A stretch of DNA of 64,000 bases, taken from positions 496,001 to 560,000 of the forward strand of contig NZ_CP021416.1 in the NCBI RefSeq assembly GCF_002162315.1. The letters are read 5' to 3'. Made by a program: the position numbers and the translations under genes. The notes under the pieces were generated by a model, which saw nothing but the letters and a program-made list of their open reading frames with translations, searched no databases and was not told the origin of the DNA. Positions 18,548-28,918 of this stretch are shown piece by piece (positions within the stretch are counted from its first letter, which is position 1; the number at the start of each line of letters is the position of its first letter). This DNA comes from Sulfurospirillum diekertiae. Lineage in GTDB: Bacteria; Campylobacterota; Campylobacteria; Campylobacterales; Sulfurospirillaceae.

Positions 18548-19864
18548 TTGGGTATTTTAGAGGAAAAGAAACTTTATATAGAAACACTTGGTTGCGCGAT
18601 GAATGTGCGAGATTCTGAGCACATTATCGCCGAACTAGGTGATAAAGAAAATTATGTCTTGACCAATAGTTTACAAGAGGCAGATCTTATTTTGGTCAAC
18701 ACATGTAGTGTACGCGAAAAGCCTGTGAGTAAACTGTTTTCAGAGATTGGTAAGTACAACCTTCAAAAAAAAGAGGGTGCAAAAATTGGTGTATGCGGAT
18801 GTACCGCAAGCCATTTGGGGAAAGAGATTTTTAGACGGGCGCCCTATGTGAGTTTTGTCATTGGTGCACGCAATGTCTCCAAAATCTCCACTGCCGTTAA
18901 TACCGAAAAATTTTTAAGTGTCGACACTGACTATGACGAGAGTACATACGCCTTTGGGGAGTACCGTAATAGTCTGTATAAAGCGTATGTTAATATTTCC
19001 ATTGGGTGTGATAAAAAATGTACCTACTGTATCGTCCCTCAAACCAGAGGCGATGAGATCTCCATCCCTGCAGAATTGATTGTTAACGAAGCGCGTAAAG
19101 CTGCTCAAAATGGGGCTAAAGAGATTTTCTTGCTCGGTCAAAATGTGAACAATTATGGCAGACGTTTTAGTGGCAATGTCCAGAACACAATGGACTTTTC
19201 AGACCTTTTAAATCTTATCAGTGAAATCCCCGAAGTGGAGCGTATTCGTTTTACCTCTCCCCATCCACTGCATATGGATGATAAATTTTTAGAGACATTT
19301 GCGACTAATCCAAAAGTGTGCAAATCAATGCACATGCCATTGCAAAGTGGTTCAACCCATATTTTAGAGCAGATGAAACGTGGATACAGCAAAGAGTGGT
19401 TTTTAAATCGAGCGTTAAAACTTCGCGAAATGATTCCTGATGTCTCTATTAGTACCGATATTATTGTAGCTTTTCCAGGCGAAAGTGATGCCGATTTTGA
19501 AGATACACTGGATGTCATGCGACACGTGAAATTTGAACAGATTTTCGCCTTTAAATACTCGCCAAGACCTCTAACCAAAGCGGCAGAGTTTACCAATCAA
19601 ATCGATTCGGAAGTAGGGTCAAAGCGCTTAGAGCGATTACAACTTTTACAAGATGAAATTTTAGATGAGATTGCCGCGAAAAACCTCAATAAAATTTATC
19701 CTGTTTATATTGATGAACTGCGTAATAGTGGTTTTTTGGCAGGACGAAGTGACAATAATGCACTGGTTCAGATTAAAGGTGATGAGAGTTTATTGGGACA
19801 AACCGTAAATATCAAAATTACCAACCCAAAACGTCTCTCCCTCTATGGCGAAATTGTTCTCTAA
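18548..19864 (+). CDS. miaB: tRNA-2-methylthio-N6-dimethylallyladenosine synthase
   Basis: A 438-residue radical-SAM methylthiotransferase that modifies A37 of tRNAs reading UNN codons. The N-terminal UPF0004 domain has its three cluster cysteines ([20 protein letters not shown]). The radical-SAM CxxxCxxC is CDKKCTYC (about 157-164), and a C-terminal TRAM domain ends at LYGEIVL. The start is TTG 18548. The last 20 bases overlap the next gene. Confidence 0.96.
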   Translation: MGILEEKKLYIETLGCAMNVRDSEHIIAELGDKENYVLTNSLQEADLILVNTCSVREKPVSKLFSEIGKYNLQKKEGAKIGVCGCTASHLGKEIFRRAPYVSFVIGARNVSKISTAVNTEKFLSVDTDYDESTYAFGEYRNSLYKAYVNISIGCDKKCTYCIVPQTRGDEISIPAELIVNEARKAAQNGAKEIFLLGQNVNNYGRRFSGNVQNTMDFSDLLNLISEIPEVERIRFTSPHPLHMDDKFLETFATNPKVCKSMHMPLQSGSTHILEQMKRGYSKEWFLNRALKLREMIPDVSISTDIIVAFPGESDADFEDTLDVMRHVKFEQIFAFKYSPRPLTKAAEFTNQIDSEVGSKRLERLQLLQDEILDEIAAKNLNKIYPVYIDELRNSGFLAGRSDNNALVQIKGDESLLGQTVNIKITNPKRLSLYGEIVL

Positions 19865-20480
19865 AGAGTTTAAACGTAAACTCTTAGTGTGGATTGTTCC
19901 ACCTCTTATTTATGCATTGATTAAACTTTTATTCTTTACATGTAAAAAGAAATTTTATCGTCCGCAGAATGGTTCTGCTACTCCGAGTATCTATGTTTTG
20001 TGGCATGGAGAGATACTTATGGCAGCCGCAGCTTACACATACTATACGAAACGTGTAGAGGCTGATACCATTGTCAGTAGTCATTTTGATGGTGAATTGG
20101 CCGCAAGGCTAATGCAGCTTTTTGGTGGAGGAACGATACGTGGAAGCTCATCCAAGGGAGGGGCTTCTGTTTTAAGGCAGGCATTAAAGTCACTTCAAAA
20201 AGGACGCGATATCGCTCTCACACCTGATGGACCTAGAGGGCCAAGACACAGTGTAGCCGATGGTGCCGCAGTGCTTGCAATGATGAAAAAAGTACCGATT
20301 ATTACCATGAATTGCAATCCAACCTCGTATTGGAGCATGAAGAGTTGGGATCGCTTTTGTATTCCTAAACCATTTTGTACGATAGAATTCTATTTTGGTA
20401 ATCCTTTCTATGTTCATGAACTCTCACTTGAAGAGGCAAAATCATTGATCCAAAAGCGACTTTTAGAGCATGCGGTGTAA
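19845..20480 (+). CDS. Lysophospholipid acyltransferase family protein (DUF374)
   Basis: A 211-residue protein with a membrane-associated N-terminus. It shows [10 protein letters not shown], a DUF374 form of the acyltransferase His box, then [31 protein letters not shown] and [17 protein letters not shown], the hallmark substrate-binding block. H. pylori HP0270 occupies the same position after miaB. It overlaps miaB by 20 bases, so it is translated from the same message. The substrate is unknown. Confidence 0.88.
   Translation: MAKLFSKEFKRKLLVWIVPPLIYALIKLLFFTCKKKFYRPQNGSATPSIYVLWHGEILMAAAAYTYYTKRVEADTIVSSHFDGELAARLMQLFGGGTIRGSSSKGGASVLRQALKSLQKGRDIALTPDGPRGPRHSVADGAAVLAMMKKVPIITMNCNPTSYWSMKSWDRFCIPKPFCTIEFYFGNPFYVHELSLEEAKSLIQKRLLEHAV
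19935..19946. repeat. Palindrome TTTACATGTAAA copy 6 (in acyltransferase gene)
   Basis: Exact copy inside the coding region, read as Phe-Thr-Cys-Lys. Confidence 0.97.
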
Positions 20481-20604
20481 GTCCCTTTGGGGATATGGTA
20501 TTACTTTTGCTTGATATTTTACAAAACTTAAGCAATATTAGTCTAATATATAGTATCAATTCAAATTAACACAAGAGTCGTAATGTGAACAAAGAGTCAG
20601 TAAT

Positions 20605-21685
20605 ATGGGCATAAGAACTGTTCTTCAGAAAAAAATTTCAGAACCTTTTTGTGGCTATTGTGTTAAGTGAAACAGAATGTACATTAAGTTGTAAGGTACT
20701 TAAAAATGGTGCCATTATTAGAACTTTTTCCAAAACATTTGAGTTGACTCCTCCACTTGACGCGCTTGATAAATCACTTGAAAATTATCTGATTTCTTTG
20801 CAAGAAGAGTATCAATTTGTGTATATCGCTTTTTTATTAAGCTCTTTAGGACAAGGTGCTATCTCTGGAACAGGCAATACAAGTTTTCATAAGCATAATA
20901 TTGATTTACAAAATGTTCATCATGTTGCTATGTTTAATCAATGGTCAGCATACGCATCATATATTGAAATTAAATGGGCAAAAAACCTTTTTTCTGAAGT
21001 AGGACTTGATCTTGTGTATTCGCCTTTTATTATACTCAGTGATTTTGTTGTTTCTCAAAAGCTTAAAAATAAACCAACCTGTTATATTTTAAATTGCCAA
21101 GATTTTTTTGTTTTAGCCATTTTTGAAGCGAAACAGCTTCACTTTGGAGCCTTTTTTAAGACACAAAGCGATATTTCATTTACACGCAGTAACGATGTTA
21201 ACGATTGGGAAAATGAGCAAGAAGAAGATGATATTGTTAGCTCTGATGAGATGCCAGAAATCAGTGCCGAAGAGCACGAAGATACCGAGCATGAAGGTAT
21301 AGAAGAACTCAGTGAATTTGGGGAATTAGGCGAATTGGAAGATATTGATGATTTGCGCTCCACTGACTCCTTTTCAGATATTGATGATAAAGCAATAAGT
21401 CCTTATAAAGAGATGAAGGATGTTAAAGAAGAAGATATGAGCCTAGAGCTTTATGGGCGCGATCTTTTAGTGTACAAATATCTCAAATCATCGCTTGAAG
21501 AGTATTATCATAACCCTTTGTATGTGAGTGAATTTATTGATGAGATTATCATTTTTGATGGCTATGAGATTAGTTCTGATTTAATTCGTCAACTTGAAGA
21601 TGAATTGATGATGGATGTTGAAATCCATAAAGTAGACGTCAGTGATCGCATGTGCGATATAGCCATAAAAGAGGTTTTTAAATGA
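20605..21685 (+). CDS. PilM-like cytoplasmic protein of a PilMNO-type trio, frameshifted
   Basis: The continuous frame begins at GTG 20651. Removing one A from the A7 run at 20629-20635 extends it upstream to ATG 20605, with the natural-looking start MGIRTVLQKKFQNLFVAIVL and about 359 residues. An acidic Asp/Glu/Ser linker (about residues 200-255) divides it into two parts. The protein is soluble and precedes two small single-helix membrane proteins, the arrangement of PilM followed by PilN and PilO. No clear ATP-binding motif can be picked out, so the PilM label rests on context and is an inference. Confidence 0.6.
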
Positions 21686-22203
21686 GACTAAGTTTCATAG
21701 CACCACGCGCAAAACCTTTCTTTTCACTCTTTAGTAAGATGTGGCTTGTTTTTATTAGCTTGATGTCCTGCTTTATGATTATTTTCAATTTTTATATCGT
21801 GATCGAGATGAGCTCTTTTAAACATGGTGTCGTTGATTTGACGAAAGAGCGTGAAATGCTAGAGAAAAAAATTGATGAAGATGATGAATCTATCGGTCTT
21901 ATTTTGCGCCAAAAAGCGATTTCTGAAGAGATCTTTTCCAATAATACCCTGCTTAAAGAGAGTATGAAAAATCTTTTTGATTTAGTTCCGGATCAAATTA
22001 CGCTGAATAAAGTTCAAATGGAGCGAAACTCACTTATTTTATACGGTGTCTCACCAACACAAGACACTTTTAATTTCTTGTTAGCAGCTCCTTTAAAATC
22101 CATTTTTCACACGAGCAATACGACATTTTATTTAACCAAAGAGGGTTGGTATAATTTTGTGAGCATCAATAAAATTCTTGGCGAGGATGGTTTCCGTGAA
22201 TAG
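21682..22203 (+). CDS. PilN-like single-pass membrane protein
   Basis: 173 residues: a short basic cytoplasmic N-terminus, one hydrophobic helix (about 21-45, LVFISLMSCFMIIFNFYIVI), a charged coiled-coil segment (about 52-90), then a small domain opening with FDLVPDQITLNKVQ. That last phrase is close to the PilN/GspL pattern 'lP.gvwL..v'. It overlaps the previous gene by 4 bases. Proteins of this type form an inner-membrane platform for type IV pili or type II secretion. Confidence 0.65.
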   Translation: MRLSFIAPRAKPFFSLFSKMWLVFISLMSCFMIIFNFYIVIEMSSFKHGVVDLTKEREMLEKKIDEDDESIGLILRQKAISEEIFSNNTLLKESMKNLFDLVPDQITLNKVQMERNSLILYGVSPTQDTFNFLLAAPLKSIFHTSNTTFYLTKEGWYNFVSINKILGEDGFRE

Positions 22204-22735
22204 CCTTGATAGAAGCTTAGAAAAAATAGATATTATGAAATTGCTCATTTTTTTGATGGTGTTTATCATCATTACCTTTAGTTTTGTTTTCTTACTCATT
22301 ATTCCTAATGTAAAAGAGCATCGTGTTCTTCAAGCAGAGTATAAACGGGTCTTGGTGCATAAAACCAGAGTTGAGAACCTTTTCTTAGAGCGAGAAGCAG
22401 AGCTTTCCAAACTCAAAGCAGAAAATGTCCATATAATGAGTGCGTTCAAGCATCCTTTTACACAAGAAGAGTTTATTCGTTATGCGGGAACATTCTTTAA
22501 GCAAGTTTCTTTAACAGAAGTAACCAAATCAGACTATAAAAAAGAGTTTGTTGAGTACGAGCTCAATGTAACATCAACATTGAAAACACCCACAAATTTT
22601 TATAACTTCTTAGAGGGACTTAACCGTTATTCCAGTATTGTTCAAGCAGATTTTCCTATTCATTTAGAATCTGGAAAAGAGAATATTAGCTCTACCTTTA
22701 AGATTAAAGTGTATGATCTAAACGCAACGCGCTAA
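22187..22735 (+). CDS. PilO-like single-pass membrane protein
   Basis: About 182 residues from ATG 22187 (a GTG at 22196 is also possible; both overlap the previous gene). It has one hydrophobic helix (about 17-40), a coiled coil (about 45-85) and a ferredoxin-like C-terminal half. The segment TSTLKTPTNFYNFLEGLNRYSSIVQ (about 128-152) resembles PilO, where residues around 'y..f..fl..l..l.rIv' recur. Its 3' end overlaps the convergent tilS by 32 bases. Confidence 0.65.
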   Translation: MVSVNSLDRSLEKIDIMKLLIFLMVFIIITFSFVFLLIIPNVKEHRVLQAEYKRVLVHKTRVENLFLEREAELSKLKAENVHIMSAFKHPFTQEEFIRYAGTFFKQVSLTEVTKSDYKKEFVEYELNVTSTLKTPTNFYNFLEGLNRYSSIVQADFPIHLESGKENISSTFKIKVYDLNATR

Positions 22736-23690
22736 GATCAATATGCGAAGTAAAGAGGTAAGGGCGAATCTTTGAAGGAATGCGTGCTTGACGGCACCTC
22801 TCTTTAAATTTTTTCTCCATAGCTTGCTTGAGATACGGTGCTATCAAAATCATTTCTTCTTCAAAACAGACTGCAATTTTTCCACCCACCACACAGCTCT
22901 TCGTTTTTAAAATCTCATCCCTTTGCGCTTTTGATAAGAGAATACCGAGGAGTTTGACTATTTTATCAATATGACGAATATTGATCAGGTCATCTTCATC
23001 TTTGGGAAGGAGAAATAAGTCTTTAATGCGAGTAGCCTGATGGGGTAAAAGCCGTTTAGCGTCTTCTTCCATATAGCGAAAACTTTTAGCGATACCCTCC
23101 GCATAATTTTCGATCAATGGATTGGCATAGTGATGGCGAAATTGATTGCGTACGTGTTTGAAAGAGGTGTTGCTTTCGTCAGTAAAGTAAGTAATTTTAT
23201 GATTTTCAAGATAGGCTTGAAGTGTTTTTTTGTTGACATGTAAAAGAGGTCGGATCATCGTGTAATGCTCTCGCGCTTCTATCTCTTGCATACCCAATAG
23301 TTCAATGAGCCCAGCACCACGACTTAGCTGCATTAAGAACCATTCAAGTTTATCGTTTAAATGGTGTGCGCTTAAAAGTGAATTGTAGCCATGTTCTTGG
23401 ATGATGTTTTCAAAAAAGGTATAACGCTCTTTCCTCGCAGAGTGTTCAAAATTGGCATTTTCAAGTTTACATGTAAAGGTGAAAAGTTGTTTATTGTAAG
23501 TATCGGCAAGTTTTTTTGCATATGCTTCTTCGACGTCACTTTGCTCTCTTGTTTGATAATTCACATGAGCAATATCAAAAGGAATATTCTGCTCAAGCAG
23601 TAAAAAGAAGAGGGCGGTAGAGTCTCCACCGCCTGAGAATGCCAAAAGATTTTTGGATGTTTTAAGAAGGTTAATCGTTGCGTTATGCAA
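22704..23690 (-). CDS. tilS: tRNA(Ile)-lysidine synthase
   Basis: An N-type PP-loop ATPase that converts the wobble C of the AUA-reading tRNA-Ile to lysidine. The motif [12 protein letters not shown] is near the N-terminus, with HVNYQTRE and [16 protein letters not shown] following. The start is uncertain: TTG 23690 overlaps the rimO stop by 8 bases and gives the family's usual N-terminal distance to the PP-loop, while upstream GTG 23744 would overlap rimO by 62 bases. No good ribosome binding site marks either. One exact palindrome copy lies inside, at 23466. Confidence 0.9.
   Translation of the reverse strand: MHNATINLLKTSKNLLAFSGGGDSTALFFLLLEQNIPFDIAHVNYQTREQSDVEEAYAKKLADTYNKQLFTFTCKLENANFEHSARKERYTFFENIIQEHGYNSLLSAHHLNDKLEWFLMQLSRGAGLIELLGMQEIEAREHYTMIRPLLHVNKKTLQAYLENHKITYFTDESNTSFKHVRNQFRHHYANPLIENYAEGIAKSFRYMEEDAKRLLPHQATRIKDLFLLPKDEDDLINIRHIDKIVKLLGILLSKAQRDEILKTKSCVVGGKIAVCFEEEMILIAPYLKQAMEKKFKERCRQARIPSKIRPYLFTSHIDLSALRLDHTL
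23466..23477. repeat. Palindrome TTTACATGTAAA copy 7 (in tilS)
   Basis: Exact copy inside tilS, read as Phe-Thr-Cys-Lys. A one-mismatch copy lies at 23233-23244 in the same gene. Confidence 0.97.
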
Positions 23691-24993
23691 CAGAGGTAAT
23701 GGTTGCAATGAGTTGATCTCCCGCACACTCCGTAATCGTTGCACGGTAGCACTTACCTACTTCAATATTTTCAATATCGGAGTCATTAACCAAGACTTCG
23801 CCATCAATACTCGGTGCCCAGAGAAGCTCGCGCGCTCCCATGAAAAGCTCATGTTCGCTACTTTCGCCTTCAACCAAGATAATGACCTCTTTGCCAACCT
23901 CTTTTTCAAAACTTTTTTTTGTTTTGGCTTGGACGAGTTTGTCAAGTTGTTTAATGCGTTTATTGATCATTTTAGTGTCGATTTTCTCGTCCATTTCGTA
24001 AGCGGAAGTGTCTTCTTCATCGGAATACGCAAAGATGTTCACACGGTCGAAATCAAACGTTTTGGTAAAGTCCAAAAGCTCTTGAAATTCAGCATCGCTT
24101 TCCCCGGGATGACCCACAATAAAGCTGGTGCGAATAAAGCTATTGGGCGCTTGGCGCATAAGGTTAAGTTGCTCAATGATACGCTCACGTCCAGCCCCTC
24201 GTTTCATACGTTTAAGCATAGAATCGCTGATGTGTTGGATCGGCATATCAAAGTAATTATGAAAGAGGGGAGAGCTCATAATGCGTTCAATTAAAGCATT
24301 GGATGTTGTCGTTGGGTAAAGATACAAAATGCGCGCACTTTTCACGCCCTCAATCTGCTCTACGGCCTCAATGAGCTTAATCAAACCCTCTTTTTCGCCC
24401 ACATCACGAAGAAAGGAGCTACTATCTTGCGAGATAAAGCTAAAGTCATAAAAACCTTTAGTTACAAGAGCTTTAACTTCTTTGACCAGTGATTCAAGCG
24501 TACGCGAATGGAGTTTGCCTTTAAAGCCAGGAATGGTGCAAAAGCTACACGCTTGATTACAGCCTTCGGAAAGTTTGACATACGCATGCGCGTTTGAGCC
24601 TGTAATAACACGTTCTTCTTCGTTTAAAAGGTATGTTGCAGGGCTAAAACGGTTTTGGCGAAGTGCGATGATTTCATCAATTTTATCATAATCCCCCACG
24701 CCAGTAAACAGATCAACCTCTTTGAGCTCTTTCGTCAAATCTTCTTTATAGCGTTCGGTAAGGCAGCCTGCCATCACAAGCAACGAGCCTTTTTTACGGG
24801 CTTCATGCAGTGAAAAAATGGTGTTAAGACTCTCTTCTTTCGCAGGTCCAATGAAACCACACGTATTGACGATCAGTACATCGGCCTGACTTGGGTCATC
24901 GCACATTTCATAGGCTTGAAGTTTGCCAAGCATGACTTCACTGTCAACGAGATTTTTGTTGCATCCTAATGAAACGAGATGTAATTTTTTCAA
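23683..24993 (-). CDS. rimO: Ribosomal protein S12 methylthiotransferase
   Basis: A 436-residue radical-SAM enzyme that methylthiolates an Asp of ribosomal protein S12. It opens with [15 protein letters not shown], the RimO form of the UPF0004 motif, has the radical-SAM cysteines in [15 protein letters not shown], and the IVGHPGE block. RimO is distinguished from MiaB by the SLGCxKNxVDSE start. It is downstream of panC on the same strand and overlaps tilS. Confidence 0.96.
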   Translation of the reverse strand: MKKLHLVSLGCNKNLVDSEVMLGKLQAYEMCDDPSQADVLIVNTCGFIGPAKEESLNTIFSLHEARKKGSLLVMAGCLTERYKEDLTKELKEVDLFTGVGDYDKIDEIIALRQNRFSPATYLLNEEERVITGSNAHAYVKLSEGCNQACSFCTIPGFKGKLHSRTLESLVKEVKALVTKGFYDFSFISQDSSSFLRDVGEKEGLIKLIEAVEQIEGVKSARILYLYPTTTSNALIERIMSSPLFHNYFDMPIQHISDSMLKRMKRGAGRERIIEQLNLMRQAPNSFIRTSFIVGHPGESDAEFQELLDFTKTFDFDRVNIFAYSDEEDTSAYEMDEKIDTKMINKRIKQLDKLVQAKTKKSFEKEVGKEVIILVEGESSEHELFMGARELLWAPSIDGEVLVNDSDIENIEVGKCYRATITECAGDQLIATITSVA

Positions 24994-25025
24994 TGTTATC
25001 CTTAAAATAGTTCTTTTAGAACGTG

Positions 25026-25052
25026 TTTTACACTTTTAAGCAAAGTGTTAAA
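25026..25052 (-). terminator. Weak hairpin between panC and rimO
   Basis: TTTTACACTTT and AAAGTGTTAAAA pair (one mismatch) around a 5-base loop. It could be a weak terminator or processing site after panC. Confidence 0.35.
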
Positions 25053-25112
25053 AACTATGTTTGCCACGGGGCACTCAAGTTTGCCTTTAGCAAGGCAGAA
25101 AGGTTTTTAGCT

Positions 25113-25934
25113 TTAAATCCATAAATTATCAATGAGGCGGGTCGTGCCAACTTTGGCGCAGACGAGAATGATGGAGTTGCCTATTTCAATGGTTTCTATT
25201 GTATCAAAATCCCGATTTAAAATTTCCACGTATTCTACATGTAAAGGCTCTAGGGTGTGCAACATTTCAGCTTTGATAGCCGCAATATTACGCTCTCCAG
25301 CGATAATGTCATGGGTTGCCACTTTCAGGGATTCGCACAGTAAAAGTGCCTCTTTTCGCTCTTTGGCATTCAGATAGACATTGCGGCTGGAAAGGGCTAA
25401 GTCATCATCTTCTCTGACGATTTCACACGGTACGATTTCTAAGTCTAAAAAGAGACTTTTGACCATATTTTGAATCAAATAGAGCTGTTGTGCATCTTTT
25501 TTACCAAAATACGCACGTGTTGGTTTGGTCAGATTAAACAGCTTTAACACCACGCGTAAAACACCATCAAAATGACCTGGACGTGCTAATCCTTCTAAAA
25601 TATAGGCTTTAGCACTGGGTGCAAGGATGGTGGGCTCCATGCTTGAGTACATGACCTCAGGCGTTGGCATAAAGAGAATACTCACGCCTGCAAGTTCACA
25701 AATTTTAATATCGGCTTGGGTACGCTTAGGATAGGTACTAAGATCTTCTCCTACTAAAAATTGGGTAGGGTTGACAAATACAGAGACAATGGCATGATCG
25801 TTTTGAGCTACAGCATTTTGCATTAAAGAGAGGTGCCCATTGTGCAATGCTCCCATGGTTGGAACAAAGCCTATGGTACCTTTTAACTCGCTTCTAGCGA
25901 GCTTAAGTTCATCAATCGTTTTTACTATTTTCAT
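25113..25934 (-). CDS. panC: Pantoate--beta-alanine ligase
   Basis: About 273 residues; makes pantothenate from pantoate, beta-alanine and ATP in coenzyme A synthesis. The N-terminal FVPTMGALHNGHLSLM contains the HxGH-type nucleotide motif, and VFVNPTQF, RPGHFDGV, YFGKKDAQQ and LALSSRNVYL are all family landmarks. I start at ATG 25934; a GTG three codons upstream is in frame and neither has a convincing ribosome binding site. It is transcribed divergently from prfB. Confidence 0.95.
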   Translation of the reverse strand: MKIVKTIDELKLARSELKGTIGFVPTMGALHNGHLSLMQNAVAQNDHAIVSVFVNPTQFLVGEDLSTYPKRTQADIKICELAGVSILFMPTPEVMYSSMEPTILAPSAKAYILEGLARPGHFDGVLRVVLKLFNLTKPTRAYFGKKDAQQLYLIQNMVKSLFLDLEIVPCEIVREDDDLALSSRNVYLNAKERKEALLLCESLKVATHDIIAGERNIAAIKAEMLHTLEPLHVEYVEILNRDFDTIETIEIGNSIILVCAKVGTTRLIDNLWI

Positions 25935-26035
25935 TTTAGGCACTTTTGAGTAAAATATAATACTAGACTTCTAAGAAACGGCTTTTGTTGGAGGTCTCTT
26001 AAATTGAAGCGAGTATTATAGCAAAAGGAAACCAT

Positions 26036-27134
26036 TTGGATAGTTACGAATACACCGAACTTCTCAAAAAAATTAACCACGAAAGTGGATAACATCGCAC
26101 AGATTATTAAGCCAGAAGAGCTGATCTCAAGGCTTAAAGAGATCGAAACGATTGAACAAAACCCTGAGTTTTGGAATGATGCAAAAAAAAGCAGCAGAGC
26201 TACAAAAAAGAAAAAAACAGCACTCAACTCTTTACTCAATCGTTATACCAAAGCAAATACGGTTGTTGTGGATGCCGTAGATTTATATGAAATGGCAAAC
26301 AGTGAAAACGATGAAACAACACTGGAAGAGCTTTATAAAGATGCACACCATTTGGAAGATCACATTACCAATTTAGAAATTGCAATGATGCTCAGTGGTG
26401 AAAACGACAATAACAATGCTATTATTTCTATTCATCCAGGTGCTGGAGGAACAGAGAGCCAAGATTGGGCGAGTATTTTGTACAGAATGTATCTGAGATG
26501 GGCTGAGCGCTTAGGCTTTAAGGTCGAGGTGCTAGACTACCAAGAGGGTGAAGAAGCTGGGCTGAAAGATGTCAGTTTTATTATCAGTGGGGAAAACGCT
26601 TATGGCTACCTCAAGGTCGAAAATGGTATTCATCGTTTGGTGCGTATTAGTCCGTTTGATGCCAATGCCAAACGCCATACATCCTTTAGTTCTGTTATGG
26701 TTTCTCCTGAAGTAGATGATGATATTGATATCGTCATTGAAGACCGTGATCTTAAAGTCGATACGTACCGTTCAGGTGGAGCAGGTGGTCAGCACGTCAA
26801 TAAAACAGATAGTGCCATTCGTATCACACACATGCCAACGGGAATTGTCGTACAGTGTCAAAATGACAGATCTCAGCACAAAAATAGAGCAACAGCTATG
26901 AAAATGTTGAAGTCTCGTTTGTATGAATATGAGCTTGAAAAACAGCAAGCCGTGAAAGATGGTGTTGAAAAAAGTGATAATGGCTGGGGACATCAAATTC
27001 GCAGTTATGTTTTAGCACCGTATCAGCAAGTGAAAGATACTCGAAGCAATATTGCATACTCTCAAGTGAGCAATATTTTGGATGGTGATATTTCAAAAAT
27101 GATTGAAGATGTACTGATTGCACAAAAACGCTAG
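26036..27134 (+). CDS. prfB: Peptide chain release factor 2, several apparent homopolymer insertions
   Basis: RF2 releases peptides at UGA and UAA. The GGQ motif ([14 protein letters not shown]) and the stop-reading SPF tripeptide ([14 protein letters not shown]) are intact. The N-terminus is broken. From TTG 26036 (AGGA at 26026-26029) the frame reads [12 protein letters not shown] and then meets TAA at 26090. Dropping one A from the A7 run at 26066-26072 joins it to the main frame ([12 protein letters not shown]). Further on, the runs at 26183-26190 (A8), 26204-26209 (A6) and 26211-26217 (A7) each appear one A too long: removing all three turns [11 protein letters not shown] into [10 protein letters not shown], the expected family sequence, with the frame restored. 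The corrected length is 364, normal for RF2. Confidence 0.9.
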
Positions 27135-27181
27135 AAGACTTTGCTTTTTGAAGAATAAAAAATATTAAAAGGAAAAAACGT

Positions 27182-27505
27182 ATGGAAAAACAGGCGATCT
27201 TAACACAACTAGGTTATGGGGTTACTCCAAATGCACAAGCGCAACTTGAGCGCGTTATTAACAATACTGTAGGCTTTGAACATATTGAAAAACATCTTCT
27301 TGCTTTACATGATGCACTCAAAGTTTATCACTCATTTGTGGCGCTTTCTAGTAATAAAGATTACTTTAAAATCAAAAATGAAGCTACAGGGGCAGATCTC
27401 ATTGATGAGGTGAATGAGCTAATTAGTAAATGGGCCACAAAGTTCAAAATTACTTTAGAAAAAGTTCCTAACAAAAATACCTATTATGTTATAGGTTATA
27501 AATAA
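27182..27505 (+). CDS. Conserved hypothetical protein downstream of prfB
   Basis: A 107-residue soluble, mostly helical protein starting at ATG 27182 with AAAAGGAAAAAACG upstream. I see no signal peptide, membrane segment or known motif. A gene of unknown function follows prfB in Campylobacter as well, so it is probably a phylum-specific protein. It is 12 bases before the DUF945 gene. Confidence 0.65.
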   Translation: MEKQAILTQLGYGVTPNAQAQLERVINNTVGFEHIEKHLLALHDALKVYHSFVALSSNKDYFKIKNEATGADLIDEVNELISKWATKFKITLEKVPNKNTYYVIGYK

Positions 27506-27517
27506 TAAAGGCCCTGT

Positions 27518-28912
27518 ATGTCAAAAACAAAATATCTGGTTATCTCATCTGTCGTGGTGGCAGCATTAGCTGTAACACCTCTTGTTGTTTCACATAAAGT
27601 TGACAGCAGTATAGAGACCAACAGAGTTCTGCTTGAAAAAAATGGCCAAAAGCTGGAGATTTTGAGCAAAAGCGGTTACCTGACGGGTACAAGAACCTTT
27701 AGTCTTGAAGTCGTTGATGCTAAAAAAGCACGCGACTTTTTACTCACTACTTTGGTTGAAAAGAATGCTCAATATAAGCTTTTTGCAGAAAGCTTGAAAA
27801 CGGAAACTGATGAGGGCATCAATGATGCTTTTGATGGTTTAAAATTTAGTGGTGAGATAACGAATTCAAATTTTTTACCCAGTGATGTTAAAGTCTCTTT
27901 GAGTCTTAATCAATTACCACGTTCGATTCAAGAATCCATTGCAAACGATAAAGTGACAAGTGATGCCATTTTACCCCTTTTAACGCGAGGTGTTTTAGCG
28001 CTTGATATGACATTTGGCAGTGATCAAAAACTCAAAGATGTGAAATTTAAAGACATCAAAGAAGAGATCAAAGCAGAAGGTACTGTTCTGAGCATTAATA
28101 CGGAAAAACAGATGCTGACACTAGCAGAACATGGTGGTAGTGTTCAAGGTGTTCTTGGTATTGGCAAACAAAATTTTGGCATTAACAGTGATATGTTTAT
28201 GTTTAAAAGTGAGCTTCAAGACTTTGTTTACAACTTTAGTTATCAAGACGATCTCAATAACAAAGGTGACCTTAAAATTGGTAAGTACGCTTTTGAAATT
28301 AATGATGAATATACCAACGCAAAGTTTGATCTAGGTTCTCTCAAAGCCAACAGTAGTGTAGAAGATGTCAAAAAAGATCTTCAAATCAAAGCAGACTATA
28401 CGTTTGATGATATCGCCGTCAATAATAGTAGTGCAGATATCACACTTAAAAAACTCTTTGCAAAACTTTTCTTACGAGGCATTAACTCGGATACAATGAA
28501 AAAAGTACAAGCTGATTATAATATGTTGCTTCTTGGAACAGTACCGCTTGAAGATAAAGTTCTTATCGATGATTTTATAGCGCTTGTCAATCATGGTGTG
28601 AAGCTTGATTTAGGGATTGCGCTTCAAGGGTTTAGTACAGAGATGATCAATCTTAAAGATGTCAGTATTGATACAACATTGGTTGTGGCAGAAAATAACT
28701 ATAGTGACAAACAAAGTCCTCTAGCACTTCTTGGGCTTTTAGATATTACTTCCAAAGTCAAGGTTCATAAAGAAGATCGTGCAACCCTCGAGAGCTTGGG
28801 TCTGACATCTGCTGAAGATTTTGCATTAGGAAAAGAGGAAGGTGACTTTTTCATTTACGAAATAGCAATGAAAAATGGCGCCATTAGTGTTAATGGTCAA
28901 ACGATTCAGTAA
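27518..28912 (+). CDS. YdgA-like DUF945 family envelope protein
   Basis: A 464-residue protein with an N-terminal signal anchor (YLVISSVVVAALAVTPLVVS, residues 6-25) and a long β-rich region. The repeated layout of LALDMTFGSDQKLKDVKFKDI and later NHGVKLDLGIALQGFSTEMI (quoted in part) fits the DUF945/YdgA family of periplasmic, inner-membrane-anchored proteins of unknown role. Length fits the family. Confidence 0.72.
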   Translation: MSKTKYLVISSVVVAALAVTPLVVSHKVDSSIETNRVLLEKNGQKLEILSKSGYLTGTRTFSLEVVDAKKARDFLLTTLVEKNAQYKLFAESLKTETDEGINDAFDGLKFSGEITNSNFLPSDVKVSLSLNQLPRSIQESIANDKVTSDAILPLLTRGVLALDMTFGSDQKLKDVKFKDIKEEIKAEGTVLSINTEKQMLTLAEHGGSVQGVLGIGKQNFGINSDMFMFKSELQDFVYNFSYQDDLNNKGDLKIGKYAFEINDEYTNAKFDLGSLKANSSVEDVKKDLQIKADYTFDDIAVNNSSADITLKKLFAKLFLRGINSDTMKKVQADYNMLLLGTVPLEDKVLIDDFIALVNHGVKLDLGIALQGFSTEMINLKDVSIDTTLVVAENNYSDKQSPLALLGLLDITSKVKVHKEDRATLESLGLTSAEDFALGKEEGDFFIYEIAMKNGAISVNGQTIQ

Positions 28913-28918
28913 ATTGTG

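Noticed and set aside
23653-24294. A 213-codon open frame on the plus strand opposite rimO and tilS
   Set aside because: It lies wholly antisense to two well-supported genes, has no ribosome binding site and no recognisable motif.
26066-26092. E. coli-style programmed +1 frameshift in prfB
   Set aside because: There is no CUU-UGA with an internal Shine-Dalgarno; the in-frame stop is TAA, and three more odd A-runs follow nearby, which points to run-length error.
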